Part shown: positions 1-11,609 of the stretch, in pieces | Position numbering within the stretch: the first letter of the stretch is position 1 | Layout of the letters: each line of letters starts with the position of its first letter | Assembly: GCF_040183065.1 (NCBI RefSeq) | Contig: NC_091120.1 | Coordinates: 75,060,708-75,124,707 of the forward strand | Source: Periplaneta americana | Taxonomy: Eukaryota > Arthropoda > Insecta > Blattodea > Blattidae | DNA length: 64,000 nucleotides | Direction: 5' to 3' | Notes under the pieces: model-generated | Told to the model about the DNA's origin: nothing | The model's input: the letters and a program-made list of their open reading frames with translations, nothing else | Databases searched by the model: none | Program-made: the position numbers and the translations under genes

Positions 1-539
1 TATGAAGTCTCGAAATTAATGTGTCTAATAAAAAAAATAGCAAAGTAGCACTTTATTTGTTCAATAATTGCAGTCACGTGATAATGTGAATATAGTAAAC
101 TTCTGCAATTGGGTGTTTATAATGTTAATAACAGCTATATTGATCCACATTTAATTTTAGCTTCACGGATAAAGCATAGTTTTATCTATATTCTCGTGTA
201 GCCACATAGAACAACAGATACTGTAATGTACAAAATCCCGTTCTTGTACACGAAATGCACATTTTACAGTGAATACTTACAGAATTATAGGGCTTATATT
301 TTTTCCAATATCATGAATATTGATAACATAATCACATCATTCCTGTGAGAATTATCTATCATTGAATGTACGAAGATTTTCCTAACAATATTCCGCTACA
401 GCGTATACAACTGATCTCTGGTTAGCATTAATTGCGGAAATTTTTGAAGATAGGGTCGCCGGTAAGAGAACAGCGCAATTCTCAGGTCTTACCGTATGCG
501 ATTTCTATTTAGGGAGGAACTTAAAACCTAAATAAAATG
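1..539. other. No recognisable gene
   Basis: AT-rich sequence without a supportable reading frame, RNA gene or repeat. The right part may belong to the mariner-type relic that follows, but no motif supports this. Confidence 0.4.
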
Positions 540-696
540 AAGTGTATGCTATTGGAATAATCCGCATACGCTGGAGAACGGTATAAGAAGGAAAATTGTA
601 GCAATTTCAGAAGAACTAATGAATGTTAATGTAAATTTTCTTAAAAGGTGTGAGATGTGTGACGTACAAGGACATCATTTCCAACATCTTCTATGA
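540..696 (+). pseudogene. Mariner/IS630-type transposase C-terminal relic
   Basis: A short open stretch from about 550 reads YWNNPHTLENGIRRKI and ends GHHFQHLL followed by a stop. Both blocks resemble the C-terminus of mariner/IS630-superfamily transposases, where an NPHT(L/I) block after the catalytic segment is followed by a terminal G-HF-HLL. The catalytic part is not readable upstream, so only the tail survives. No terminal inverted repeats were found. The fragment is too short to place in a named family. Confidence 0.5.
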
Positions 697-719
697 CAAA
701 AGAAAGGTGGTTATTGTAA

Positions 720-1990
720 TTGTAATTTGGATGAGCAATTTTTGCGCTTGACTTAGGAGACTATGAATATCCGATTCTGCCGGCAAACGGGATGCTTCCA
801 GCCGCCAAGCGCAACCGCACACTCACGGATGAACGTCTGTTTGAAGACTCTGTACTTACCAAAGAGGACCAGGTTTCAATCCTAATGAAATAGTGGGAGA
901 TTTTGCTTGGAAAACATTTATTTTGGAACGCATTTTGAACGAGTACTCAGTTTTCTCCTCTTATTTCTAATTCATTATAGTTTCATTATCACATCTTCTT
1001 ACAATCTCATCTCTGTAAATGGCTTAGTCAAAAAGATGCACTAAATGAAACATTCTCAATTGCCAAAAATACGCACAGCATTCTTGATTATTCATTTATT
1101 CGCATGTCAGGAATGCTATCTCCATGATCTTCTACTGATTAAAGCTGCAATAACGTAGTGGTTTGTTCCAAGTTCTTCACAAATGGTATAATACCTGAGT
1201 TCAAAGTTTAAAAACAATTGAACAGTAGCTTAGAAGGCCTGAAGTACAAAGACAGCATGCTGAATTTTTATCTACATTTTATTTCAGAAAATATTAGCTT
1301 AGACTGCTCTTATTGTTAGTGAAGCACTCGAAGGTGATCACTGAACAAAAGATTTTTACATTTTGTCCTGCTCCGAAATAAAAATTGGTGAATATTACTA
1401 ATATGTGCCCTAAATCTGAATTTAAAATCCAAATTGCCCCATCACGTAAAGTGGCCACGTTCAATTAGTAGGCTAGCGGTGTCAAAGAGGACGGAAGCTT
1501 TGTAGTTTCAATAATTTTAATTATGTCGCGCTGTCCATTGTCGTCAAGTCTTTTGAAGGCCGCTCCAATACTCCATGTTATATTAATATATAGCAGCAAC
1601 AAACAAGACGTGACAACGTCGCATTTTCATTTTATTATCGGTGCATGCAATAAAGACCTACAAATCTTAAAAGGAATGCCGCTGCCAAATAATTAAACGA
1701 GGCTACTTTGCCATTTTCCGGAGAAAATTAATTTAATGTTTTATGACAACTTATTTGTTTTTGTTTTCTTTTTTTTTTTTTCACTGCTACTGATAAAATC
1801 ACAACACACTAGGGATTCAAAATTTCTCATAAAACTTGAAAAATATGTACTGGATACAAAATTGATGTTACATTGTTAAAAACACAACAACAATAAAAAT
1901 ATTTCATGCATATAATGAGAAAAATCTCGAAATTTGAACTTACATTTAAAATAATTTCTGTTTATAACTAAAACCGAGACTGTATTTTAC
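720..1990. other. No recognisable gene
   Basis: Intergenic-like AT-rich sequence on both strands with a short poly-T run near 1770. No coding, RNA or repeat signal that I can support. Confidence 0.4.
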
Positions 1991-1996
1991 AAGGAA

Positions 1997-2443
1997 CTAA
2001 CAATAGTCTGCAAGCATGCTGGATGATCTTCCTTTATATTTCTTTTCCATTTCAGATATTTCTTGATGAAACCTTTGCCCATGCTGGTCGCTTACCGCTC
2101 CAAAGTTAGGAGGAAAGAAATTCAAATGGGAATGTAAAAGGTATATTTTGAGAGACGTATTACACTCCATTTTGCCATGTCCACTTAACAAGGTTTCCAC
2201 AACAAGTTCTATGTAGTTCTCTGCACTAGAATTTTCAAGGAAATTTGAGCAAACGTCTTTGAAAGCGCGCCACGCCATTCTTTCTGTAACGGAAAGTTTT
2301 TCCTCAAACAAAGGGTCATCCATAACTTTGTGAATTTGTGGACTAATGAAAATGCTCTCTTTTAATTTGCCTTCACTCAAACTGGTAAACATTTCCTTTA
2401 AATACTGAAAACCACACCCTTGTTTTTTCATTGCATAGACCAC
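1997..2443 (-). CDS. Open fragment of unknown, probably repeat-borne, protein
   Basis: An open frame of 148 codons ends in LADYC followed by a stop. It contains a block around SLKIYLLHSHLNFFPPNFG and then AVSDQHGQRFHQEI. I associate this His-rich block with a protein family found in many copies in arthropod genomes and probably carried by transposons, but I cannot name the transposon or a domain. Family members I recall continue past ADYC, so the stop may be a truncation. There is no clear start context and no inverted repeat or neighbouring gene to suggest function. It could also be an exon of an unidentified host gene. Confidence 0.35.
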   Translation of the reverse strand: MVYAMKKQGCGFQYLKEMFTSLSEGKLKESIFISPQIHKVMDDPLFEEKLSVTERMAWRAFKDVCSNFLENSSAENYIELVVETLLSGHGKMECNTSLKIYLLHSHLNFFPPNFGAVSDQHGQRFHQEISEMEKKYKGRSSSMLADYC

Positions 2444-3902
2444 ACTTTGAACTATTATGAAATTTACTTAATAGAAGGGATCATTATCTGTTTATTTATT
2501 AAAAGTACAAAAGAACAAGCCAACGACCATAAGAAACCGGAAATAAGTTATAAACACATAAATTGCATTAGCTTTTCTTTTGGTTTATACCCCCAACCCG
2601 CACCAGACATTTTCTTAGGGAGCACTTATCGAAAAGTGAAATCATAGTATATCTTAAAAACCTTACGTGATACGAGATGTATTTTCGGATTCAGCGCACA
2701 TCAAACCATAAGGGACACATTGTTTTAAGTCGGAGCAAAATTCTTGTTGTTCAGTGAAATTTTAGAAGCAAGATCTTCTTTCGTCTTCACGTGAGAAGAG
2801 TATCCTATTCATTAGGATCGTTACAAAGGATTGTCTACGCACACGTTTCAGTCTTAATTTAGACATTTTTGAAGACCCTAGTGAATACACTCAATCTTGC
2901 CTCTCTTTTTTTTACCAAAAGACGAAATATATTCCAACCTTGTCAAAGTTCACCTGTAATGAAAAATGTGTAAACTACGCTCTTTCTTAATAAACCAGTA
3001 TTAATTTCTCCCACATTTAGAATAAAACTTTTCACTTCCCAGGTGGGGAAAGTGAACCGATAAGAAAGGGCATTGACCTCTATAAAATGTATAGGCCTAC
3101 ATAAGGGTACTGTATTGGGAGTGTAAAACTTTATCTCATTATGTGGGGCAATGGCTTCACAATATGACAATAACCTGGATAAAGGGCATTATCACGGCCT
3201 ACTCTATAACCTTCTGCTAGTAGGACAAGTTCACAAATAAGATTGAACGCAATACATTGTGGTAAATACGTATATGAACAAACGTTGTGAACAAAAGAAA
3301 CGATCTTCATATTCAGATGAATGCTACCAAAAATTATTGTCCCGAATAGTGAATAATAGTAGATTAGGTTTTAAGTTCCATTCCCATTGGATAGGCCTAT
3401 ATTATGTCAAAAATGAAAATTTGTCACCATCATCATCACCACTATCACCACCACAATCATCATTATTATCATTACCATCACCATAACCATTATTATAATG
3501 GGTATTGACTAATAGATTATATGTCCCAGCTCTAAATTTGCTATTTTATGCAGTATTAATGCTGACTGCTTGTTTACAATACGAATTCCCCGTCCCTGTA
3601 ACAGGTTGTCCGTGACTTCGTTGTCCTTTGGGAACATAGTTCAACAATCTGTATTATATCGTCATTCGTTCCAAAAATGCGTTCATACTAGTTTCTTCTA
3701 TGTCATATTTTGTTGATAGATTTAAATATGCTTAGTTCTTTACGAATATCTTAACTTCTCAGTTATCGATCATAACGTACCATGTTAGGGACTTCAATTC
3801 TACTGTCGCCAATCCTCATAATGAATCTTTATTCAAAGTCCAACGTTTGGAACCCTAAACTAATTCAGGTACTGTTAAAACTTTAATAAGGGCTTCATTA
3901 TG
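2444..3902. other. No recognisable gene
   Basis: Short open frames only, none with family motifs. A simple (CAT)n/(CAC)n-like stretch lies near 3425-3500. Confidence 0.4.
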
Positions 3903-3904
3903 TA

Positions 3905-4594
3905 CAGTCAACTCCAGCTATAGTGAACTTCGGCGGACCAACATATTTCGTTCGCTATGTCCGAGGTTCGCTAAATTCGAAGTGTTTCTCCCCTAACCTT
4001 AAATGACAGGAATGAATGAAACTGTGTACAAGAAAATAAAATACTATAAAGTAATTAAAATAGTTCATTTTTATGAAATGGATTATACTGTATAGTGTTA
4101 CTCGCAGTTGATTTACTTAAACTATGCTATCGACCCACGTCCGCTTGCAAAAGACCACGTTCAGGGTTACTTATGTCTTATAATATTTGCCTTAACTTCC
4201 AAAGAAAGCACTTTACGTTTCGACATTTGTATACAGTACATTCACTTTTCGAACACTAGAAAGAGACTGATCAGGTAGAAATGACAAATGCTGTTATTGT
4301 CTAGGAATCACTAATCCTACCTTTGTCCTTTGACTAAAGGAGTAAGAAACTTAGAATGTTGTTCTCAAGACATTCTTTCAATTTTATACCAGAAGGTCTG
4401 ACTTCAAATAATAATTTGTCAGAATACAACTCTTGCAACTTCAATTTGTAAGGTTCACTATAACCGAAACGAGGGTTCACTATAAACGGAAATATTAATG
4501 TACTTTTTAATGTATGCGGGTCGGGACCAACGATTTAGGTTCACTATAGCCGAATGTTCACTATAACCGAATTCACTGTATCCAGAATTAACTG
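3905..4594. mobile_element. Pogo/Tigger-like non-autonomous element
   Basis: The ends are inverted repeats beginning CAGTCAACTCCAGCTATAG on the left and, read in reverse, CAGTTAATTCTGGATACAG on the right. Each is flanked by the dinucleotide TA (3903-3904 and 4595-4596), the target duplication of Tc1/mariner/pogo elements. The interior carries several copies of a GTTCACTATAACCGAA-type motif, which resembles pogo/Tigger MITE ends. There is no transposase frame, so the element is non-autonomous. Confidence 0.7.
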
Positions 4595-4649
4595 TACTTT
4601 CTCTGCTAATGTTCTCTTGATGGTACACGTTAGCCGAATGAGTGAAGTG

Positions 4650-4890
4650 TAGGCTTTCCACCCTGGTATCCCATATTCGAATCCCGGTGGATCCAAGTGG
4701 AATATGTGGTCAACAAAGATTATGTTTGGTGGTAGGTTTTCGGCATTCCACCATTGCTCCCTTAATCAGACGGTAAAGCATGACCAGAGCATTAGAATGC
4801 AGGCAACCAGATATCTCTTGTTTCTTTTTTGTACTCTGACGCCCACGACCAAGATAAGCCACTTCTAACTCAAACGTCAGCCTGGCTTAC
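4650..4890 (+). mobile_element. Possible tRNA-derived SINE fragment
   Basis: Contains ATTCGAATCCCGGTGG, which resembles a polymerase III B box, followed by a body seen in no other part of this window. No clear A box, tail or target duplication. Weak call. Confidence 0.3.
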
Positions 4891-5536
4891 ACTGTCTTCA
4901 TTAAAAATTTCCAGTCTTTATGCATTTCTTATGGTACCAACGCTGTTTATATAGACACGCGTCTTTCGTATCTTGAAAAGTTAAAGTTAATGTTTGTAAG
5001 AGTTTCCTTGGAGGGCTTTCATTATGAAAGGATCACTTTGCAACACAATAAGAATCAAAAATCTTTTCTTCCGCCATTAACATTTTCACACAACACACTT
5101 CATTTATAATTTTCTGTCAAACGAAGGCAACAATCTCAAACGTATATCTCGAAAAACAAACGTAAGAAGAAGAAAATCTCAAACGTACATAACTTAACAT
5201 CCGAATTTTAACAAAGAGATACTTTTATTGTTTTGGGTAATCCCGTGGTCCAGGTAACATAGGGGTATTTTCCGGAAGCTCCAGTTCTCCTGTGGCAACC
5301 CAAGAAATCTCCATCATCTTATTTTATCACGAATGTAGCGTAGACCGTAGATATCCATAGGTATAGGTATCCTACAAGCAAAACTCAGCTCGGATTCCTC
5401 GCGGCGCGCATGCTATACTCCTCTTACCCTCCTGAAGTAGGCGTTACAGCATGCTGGAAACGGGAGCATACGTCATCTGCACGAGACAGTCACGCCAGCT
5501 GGTTTCTGCGCACTGGGTTTCCTTGTTCGATGCCAT

Positions 5537-5693
5537 ATAACATGCCGGCATCATACAATAACGTGCGGTGTGCTTTTAAGACATAATTTTGCCGACCGAT
5601 TGTTGCTCTGTAGGTTTCACTCTAAGCGTCACGTTGTCACGTCTACTTCCTCGATAAGAATAAGCACTAGTTTGTTATATTGTTAAATGGCTA

Positions 5694-5732
<39 letters not shown>

Positions 5733-6067
5733 GTTGTTGTTGTTGTTTCATATACGAGTACGTTGACATTCTTAACTCTCTATAATAACTCTTTAATAAT
5801 AATTTTAATCACATTTCTAATGTTCATCCTCAGCACAAGACATTGCAACCTCGGTTTTAGTCCACGTGAATTATACAATTAGATGTAATTTTATAATGGA
5901 AGCAGCTTATTGATTGCAACATTGAAACTGAGGCGAGTGATTGGAGCGGCGGCACAAGAAATTGAAAACAGTAATACAAGTACATTTCAAAGACCTGCCG
6001 AATATTACGCACGAGGCCGCTCAAAAACCTGTCGAATGTTAAAGCATGAGACCGCGGCGATAATACC
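5537..6067 (+). mobile_element. TIR element copy A flanking the P-type transposon
   Basis: About 500 bp match the copy at 9805-10313 in the same orientation, with small differences throughout. The right end reads CGCGGCGATAATACC, the reverse complement of the left end of the other copy (GGTATTATCGCCGCGG). The family therefore has terminal inverted repeats and is MITE-like. The left end of this copy is missing before about 5537. A (ATT)n/(GTT)n microsatellite has expanded inside it at about 5697-5746. Confidence 0.65.
5697..5746. repeat. (ATT)n(GTT)n microsatellite
   Basis: Simple trinucleotide array inside TIR element copy A. The sister copy at 9.8 kb has only a few units at the same place, so the array grew after the copies separated. 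Confidence 0.9.
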
Positions 6068-6715
6068 CACCATTAGTAAAAAATATATTTCCCCCCTTCC
6101 CACAATCGCGGCGTTAATGGTTTTATACTGAGACATCACAAAGTCTAAAGATGTTCATGCCAAGTTTAAAACTGTATTGAAACATACTATAAAAGTGCAA
6201 CTTTTGAACGGCCTTTGAAATTCTACATAATATGCTCAGCTTAGAAATGCTTGCAAAAATACATAGGCCTACAGTCATGCGAAAATGTAATAGTTATCAT
6301 TTTTGTAATTTTACAGCTTACATGGGTTTTCTGCAAGATTATTACATTCAGGTTATCCACAATGCACGAGTCACTGGTATTGGCTCAGAATGGGTGACGT
6401 CACACAGATACCCACTATGTCGTCTGCTTCAGATACCAGGACGGATTCCTACTATATGCTACTGCTTTCTTTCTAACGTTTAGCTTATGATATAGGCCTA
6501 CGTTGTATTTTGCTAATGTAGCCTAATACTTAAAACAACTGCAACAAATAATTAATCGATATACCCAGTAGTCACCTAGAATTAAGCAAGCCGTGAGTTA
6601 ATATATGAAAGAATAAGTTTTACCTTAATTTGTAAACTTCTTCATTTTCCTCTTCACTGTAGGCTCCGATCTTTTAATTCTTTTCTGGCCACTGATTATT
6701 TTTTCGCCAAAGTTT

Positions 6716-9239
6716 TTACTTTATACGAGCATATGTCCTTACTTTGACGAAAGTTTTCACCAAGTCACTACTCACACTAGGATCACTTGAACATATTAAA
6801 GAAACCAAGTTCTTCATAACTCCGACCCCTCTTCGAACCTCAGGTCCATGATAAGAACAAAAGCGTTTCTCCATTTCCTTTACGATGTCTAACCATTTGG
6901 ATGTCGGCTCTGTAAGTCCACCATATGACAAACTACGAATCCAGGAGACTAGACAGTAAGAACTATGATCTGTTTCTTCTGTATCTGTTCGGTGACCTAA
7001 GTTGGGATGAGTTTCACTATGTTTGTTTGCTATCCAACCAGCAATGTATCTCAAACCTTCAGCCTCCATTTCAGTTTCCTTTTCACCTACAATCGTTGAA
7101 CCCGAACTAGATGTGTCGTCTTCTTCTTGAATGAAGATGTCAGGAATAGAATTTTGTACTAAATCTGTACACTTTACACCACATGTACGAAGTAATTGGG
7201 ATGAAAGGTATTCCTCACTAGATTCAGTATGTGTATTCTTGTGTTTTTCTATATTTCCGGCATTATTGCCAAGAATGATCATTCGCAGGCGGTATAGAGA
7301 GTTTAATGGGGTAGGATGGTCGTATAAACCACCTCGAGAACGGATCTGGGAAAATAAATTCTCAAGTGAATCTTGGTTCAGACGATGAGTTAAAATATAT
7401 GTCACTCCTAGCTTTTGTACATCGAGAAGAAGATATTTCAAGGAAGATATAGATACAAGAATGGCTGTCTGAAATACCTGTTTTACTCGTTTACCCCCTG
7501 CATGTCATGCTATTAATAGTGTCACACATATTCTTCAAAATTTTATCTTGTTCTTCCAATTTAAGTCCATATGCATTTTTGCTAGGAACTTTAGAATGAG
7601 CTGGACTATAAGAATTCATGAGATCAAACCAATTATTTACAATTTCAATGAACTCACTCGTGTTTTCTGCGATAGATGAATCGCCACCAAGTTTAAAATG
7701 ACGTAAAGCAGTTGCAACACTATGTGACATTAATTCTGCAGCTTTCCTTACGTTCATTCTTTCAGTCCCCCTACAATTCAAGTGACTGGAATCGATTTTA
7801 TGGCATGCTTTAATTTCATGGTTGTCATCCTTAATGAGAGATTCCAAAGGTTCTTTCGAGACAATTTTTTCATTAGAAAACATGAAGCCTGTATCGAGGA
7901 GCCAGTTTCTGGTTAATTTCAAAAGGTGAGGGGCATCAGCAAGGAAATATATTCTTTCTGATGTTCTTGGGTTGTAGAACCATGTTTTTGTTGGATTAAC
8001 TTCATATTCTTTCCACAAACCTTGATTCGCTGCACCCATATCACAAACACAAGCTACTACTCTGTATCCTATCTCTGCAAGACGCGATACTAGATTATCT
8101 AATATAATTTTTGTCATATTTTTATCAAAATCAACATAAATTAATTGTTTCCAGTTCTTGAAGAGATTTCTCACCATCACTGCCTGCAATCTTGAATGAG
8201 GACCCACGATTTCATCCTTTAGAGAGTCGAACTCGTATGCACGTTTGACATGCACTTCGTCAAACTGAAGGACTGCAATTTTATCTGATTGTCCATATGT
8301 GATAGCAGCTATCTTCATCATTCCCAACATATCTTCGAGGATACCAGTTCCATTTCGCATGTCAATTTTCGAAGCCCATTTTTCCAACGTCGAAAGTCCA
8401 GGTAGTGGGTAATGCAATTTTTGCTTCATATAAATGTACGTTTTCTTCCCCAGATATCTTAGAGTAAAAGCTGCAGATATGTCTTTGTCAGTCCAATTCA
8501 CACGTTTTTGTTTGTTTGTCAGTACTTTTATCTGAGTTTTAGTAAAAATGTCCGAAAGACCATCGACCAATTTGTTATGAATATTATGAGCACAACGTTC
8601 TTTCTTCTTACATGCTATTAGTTCCTTCCGTAAATTATTTATTTTTGTACGGTGTTGCTGTAACTTCCTTTCAGCTGCCTTCAATTTTAAATTCAGAACA
8701 AGAGAAGTTTTTCTCTCTTCATCTAACTCCTTTTTCAATCTTTCAATTTCTTCGATCAGAGCCACTGCATTCTCATCACAGGTCTGGGAAGGTGGAGTGA
8801 CTGAAGGAGATGGTGAACTTAATGTAGAATTAGACATACAAATATCCGAATCCTGTAACATTTCTGTAACAACTTTCTTAAGATCTCTCTTTTCCTTCCT
8901 AATTTCTCGATCATACGACAATTGTTCTTTATATGTGTCGCGATCAACACCCAAATTTAGAGAAGGAATAGCATCTTTCTTAAGTATGCGTGTGGTAGGA
9001 AGTCCTAATAATTCGCTCTTTAGGTCTCGATCAAAATCGCTGGCATGAAAATGTTCGGAACACACTCTACACGAATCCGGATTCCATTTTCCGTCACGCC
9101 TACATCTCTGAATCCACTGTTTTCTTAATTCCTCATTTTTCGGAAAAGTGAAGTATTTTATATGACTTCTGGAATTGTCTTTCCTTGTTTTCGCCCAGCT
9201 GTTATTGCACACTGCAACAGTACACCTCATACCCGGCAT
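6716..9239 (-). pseudogene. P-element-type transposase with THAP domain, one frameshift
   Basis: DNA transposase of the P-element/THAP9 family, the cut-and-paste enzyme of its own transposon. The first frame (9239 to 7491, 582 codons) opens with a THAP zinc finger. C6, C11, C60 and H63 form the C2CH site, with P33, W42, F64 and a DAIPSL block at 89-94. A coiled-coil stretch follows at about 165-220. The RNase H-like core then shows QFDEVHV near residue 325, CDMGAANQG near 400 and LADAPHLLK near 434. The frame stops just after MTCRG. The next frame (ending 6716) carries THRLNQDSLENLFSQIRSRG, the family's C-terminal catalytic block, then a DHPTPL-type segment. A one-base slip in the G-run at about 7496 would join the frames, so damage or sequencing error cannot be told apart. 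The start is the only ATG that gives a whole THAP domain. TIRs and target duplications were not identified. Confidence 0.85.
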
Positions 9240-9804
9240 GGTTACTACTCACTGTAGTGTATTGCGTTATAGGACTACACAAACACGCGAAACATGACAG
9301 TAACTCAGCAGCTACGCTAGTTCACACAACTTAAGCAGAATAATGACACACTCACTAGTACAACACACTCACTAATAAAACAGTATATGCGTATTAAAAT
9401 TAATACAACCACTTGAAACTTAATGCATGTAAGTGTATTCTTATTGTTTGTATAGCAGAGTAGCAGACGACTGACCAAACGCGGTATCCCTGTGACGTCA
9501 TAATCCGAATGTAGCCGGAAACTGCCGAATACAAAACTCCTTAATGTGGACAACCTGAATGTAATAATCTTGGGTTTTCTGTGAAATTTATTAGAAAAAT
9601 TGCACTAAGCATTCAACACCGAACATTTTCATACACATTATATGCACGGAATTATTTTTAAGAATTAAGGGAGTGATTTTATTGGTTACTATAATACTAT
9701 TACTAGGACGAATAGAATTTAAAAGTCAGCTAACTGATATTAGTTATGTTCTACCGTTGCGCGGCGCTAGTTTCGTTAGCAGGCGATGCTTTTTGTAAAT
9801 AACC
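9240..9804. other. Upstream flank of the P-type transposase
   Basis: No coding signal. The stretch 9690-9780 contains CTATTCGTCCTAGTAATAG (reverse strand) and GCGCCGCGCAACGG (reverse strand). Similar blocks recur at 22690-22780 beside the second P-type relic, so this may be shared terminal sequence of that transposon family or a separate repeat. Confidence 0.35.
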
Positions 9805-10313
9805 GGTATTATCGCCGCGGCCTCATGCTTAACATGCCGGCATCATACAATAACGTGCGGTTTGCTTTTAAAACATAATTTTGCTGACCGACTGTTGCTC
9901 TGTAGGTTTCACTCTAAGAATCATGTTGTCACATCTACTTCCTCGATAAGAATAAGAACTAGTTTGTTATATTGTTAAATGGTTATTATTATTTCAGATA
10001 AGAGTACGTCGACATTCTTAACTCTTAATAATAACTCTTTAATAATAATTTTAATCACATACCTTAATGTTCGTCCTCAGCACAAGACATTGCAACCTCG
10101 GTTTTAGTCCACGTGGATTAGACAAGTAGATGTCATTTTATAATGGAAGTTGCTTATTGGTTGCAACATTGAAATTGAGGCGAGTGATTGGTGCGGCGAC
10201 ATAAGAAATTGAAAACAATAATACAAGTAAATTTCAAAGACCTGCCGAATGTTACAAACGAGGCCACTCAAAGACCTGCCAAATGTTAAGCATGAGACCG
10301 CGACAATAATATT
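9805..10313 (+). mobile_element. TIR element copy B
   Basis: Second, more complete copy of the element at 5537-6067, in direct orientation. It starts GGTATTATCGCCGCGGCC and ends with a degenerated inverse of this, so both termini are present. No transposase frame. No target duplication could be identified with confidence. Confidence 0.65.
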
Positions 10314-10946
10314 TGAATATGTGAATAAAGTTACTGAATTTCCTGTTTCTAATGTAAATAAATACATTGGAGTAATATTTATTATATTTTCCCGTCCTTA
10401 AGGACTTACTACTTCATTTATTAGCCCCACATTCTGTTTTATTTAGAAAGGCATAATGCATAACATGAAACCATATCGAAATCTAACCTCTAACCAGTGT
10501 TGTTTCTTTTACTACTAGAGATGGGAACGATATATCTGTTTTTACGAAATACCGATATTTCCGTTTCGATATATCGATATCGAAATTTTGATTCAATATA
10601 TCGTATAATATATATCGGTTTTCTCATAAGTGTATCGTTTTTTTTTTTAATTATCATTATCAACAACAACAAAATCCACAATAGACAACTCCGATAATTC
10701 CTGAGAGATGGCACTACTGAAGGTGGACAGTTACATAATTGTGCAACCTCACTCAATATCTTGTTCTAATTGGATGGACTGGAATTCGAACTGTTTAATA
10801 TGCAGCACCAAATTCAAAAAGCAGCGTGTGCGAATTTGAGACAGACAGGAGGTTTATCTACTACTGTTTTAATATTGTTATTAATGTTCTCCAAGGCAGG
10901 AGAGCAACTCCCACCCTGAAAGGGAACCGCCTGACTTCAAAACGGG
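10314..10946. other. No gene; ATATCG-rich stretch
   Basis: About 10520-10650 is rich in overlapping ATATCG/CGATAT motifs and starts after GAGATGGGAACGATATAT. This is reminiscent of some hAT-type element ends, but no matching right end was found. The rest holds nothing recognisable. Confidence 0.3.
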
Positions 10947-11029
10947 TATACCTTATTTTATTTCAAGGAGTGCAGTTCGGTGTTCAAATAAGCCACCGAA
11001 CTGCACTCCTTGAAATAAAATAAGGTATA
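10947..11029. repeat. Perfect 36-bp inverted repeat (hairpin)
   Basis: Positions 10947-10982 and 10994-11029 are exact reverse complements, separated by an 11-base loop. The arm contains TTTCAAGGAGTGCAGTTCGG. Transcribed from either strand it would fold into a long mismatch-free stem. It lies outside any recognised transposon terminus. Confidence 0.9.
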
Positions 11030-11399
11030 TCAAAACTTTTATTTCTATATACCGATGGAAAGAGAAACAAGGATACAATACCGATGTGACATTTGTTGAC
11101 GTCTATGATTTCTATGCACAACCTAGTGCTGACATTCTGTTTTAGTATTATATCTTTTAGTGCAAAAAATTCTATCCCTATAATCATCTTCCAGCAGTCA
11201 ACTGTCAACACAGAGCACACACAGCTGTTAATGACAAACCTACAAGTAGTTCTCGTAGTATCCGCCTGTAGCAGCACATTGCTATATGCACGGAACCTTA
11301 AAAATGATGTTAAACTATAATATAATCTGTTTTGTTAGCTAACTTATCAGTTATTGCCGATGAAGTAAAGCATGTATTATAAAAACAACATTATAAAAT

Positions 11400-11609
11400 C
11401 AATTATCACAATATACTTATGTGCTATCCCATTTTCTTTAAATAATAAAAGTAATAAACCAATTTCATCTATACCATGAATTAAAATGCATAATTCTGAT
11501 TGTTCCGATATAAATTGCAGTTGTTCAGTTATTAATGAAGTTAATGAGGTTAAATACTAAGGTATAATTATTGATAATCATTTAAAATGGAATAATCATA
11601 TTCATTATA
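11400..11609 (+). pseudogene. LINE reverse transcriptase, 5' piece before Helitron insertion
   Basis: Translated in one frame (with two stops) this reads NCSCSVINEVNEVKY, then GIIIDNHLKWNNHIHYI. That is the conserved region after the RT palm in CR1/Jockey-type LINEs (usually F-YLGV.ID..L.W..HI). The frame is cut in the middle of a codon at 11609 and resumes exactly at 16472. The first two thirds of the RT and any endonuclease domain are absent, so the LINE was 5'-truncated or decayed before the interruption. Confidence 0.75.

Noticed and set aside
10497-10756. Frames on both strands with YRYIE and IYRYR repeats
   Set aside because: ATATCG-rich repeat read in two directions; no protein family.
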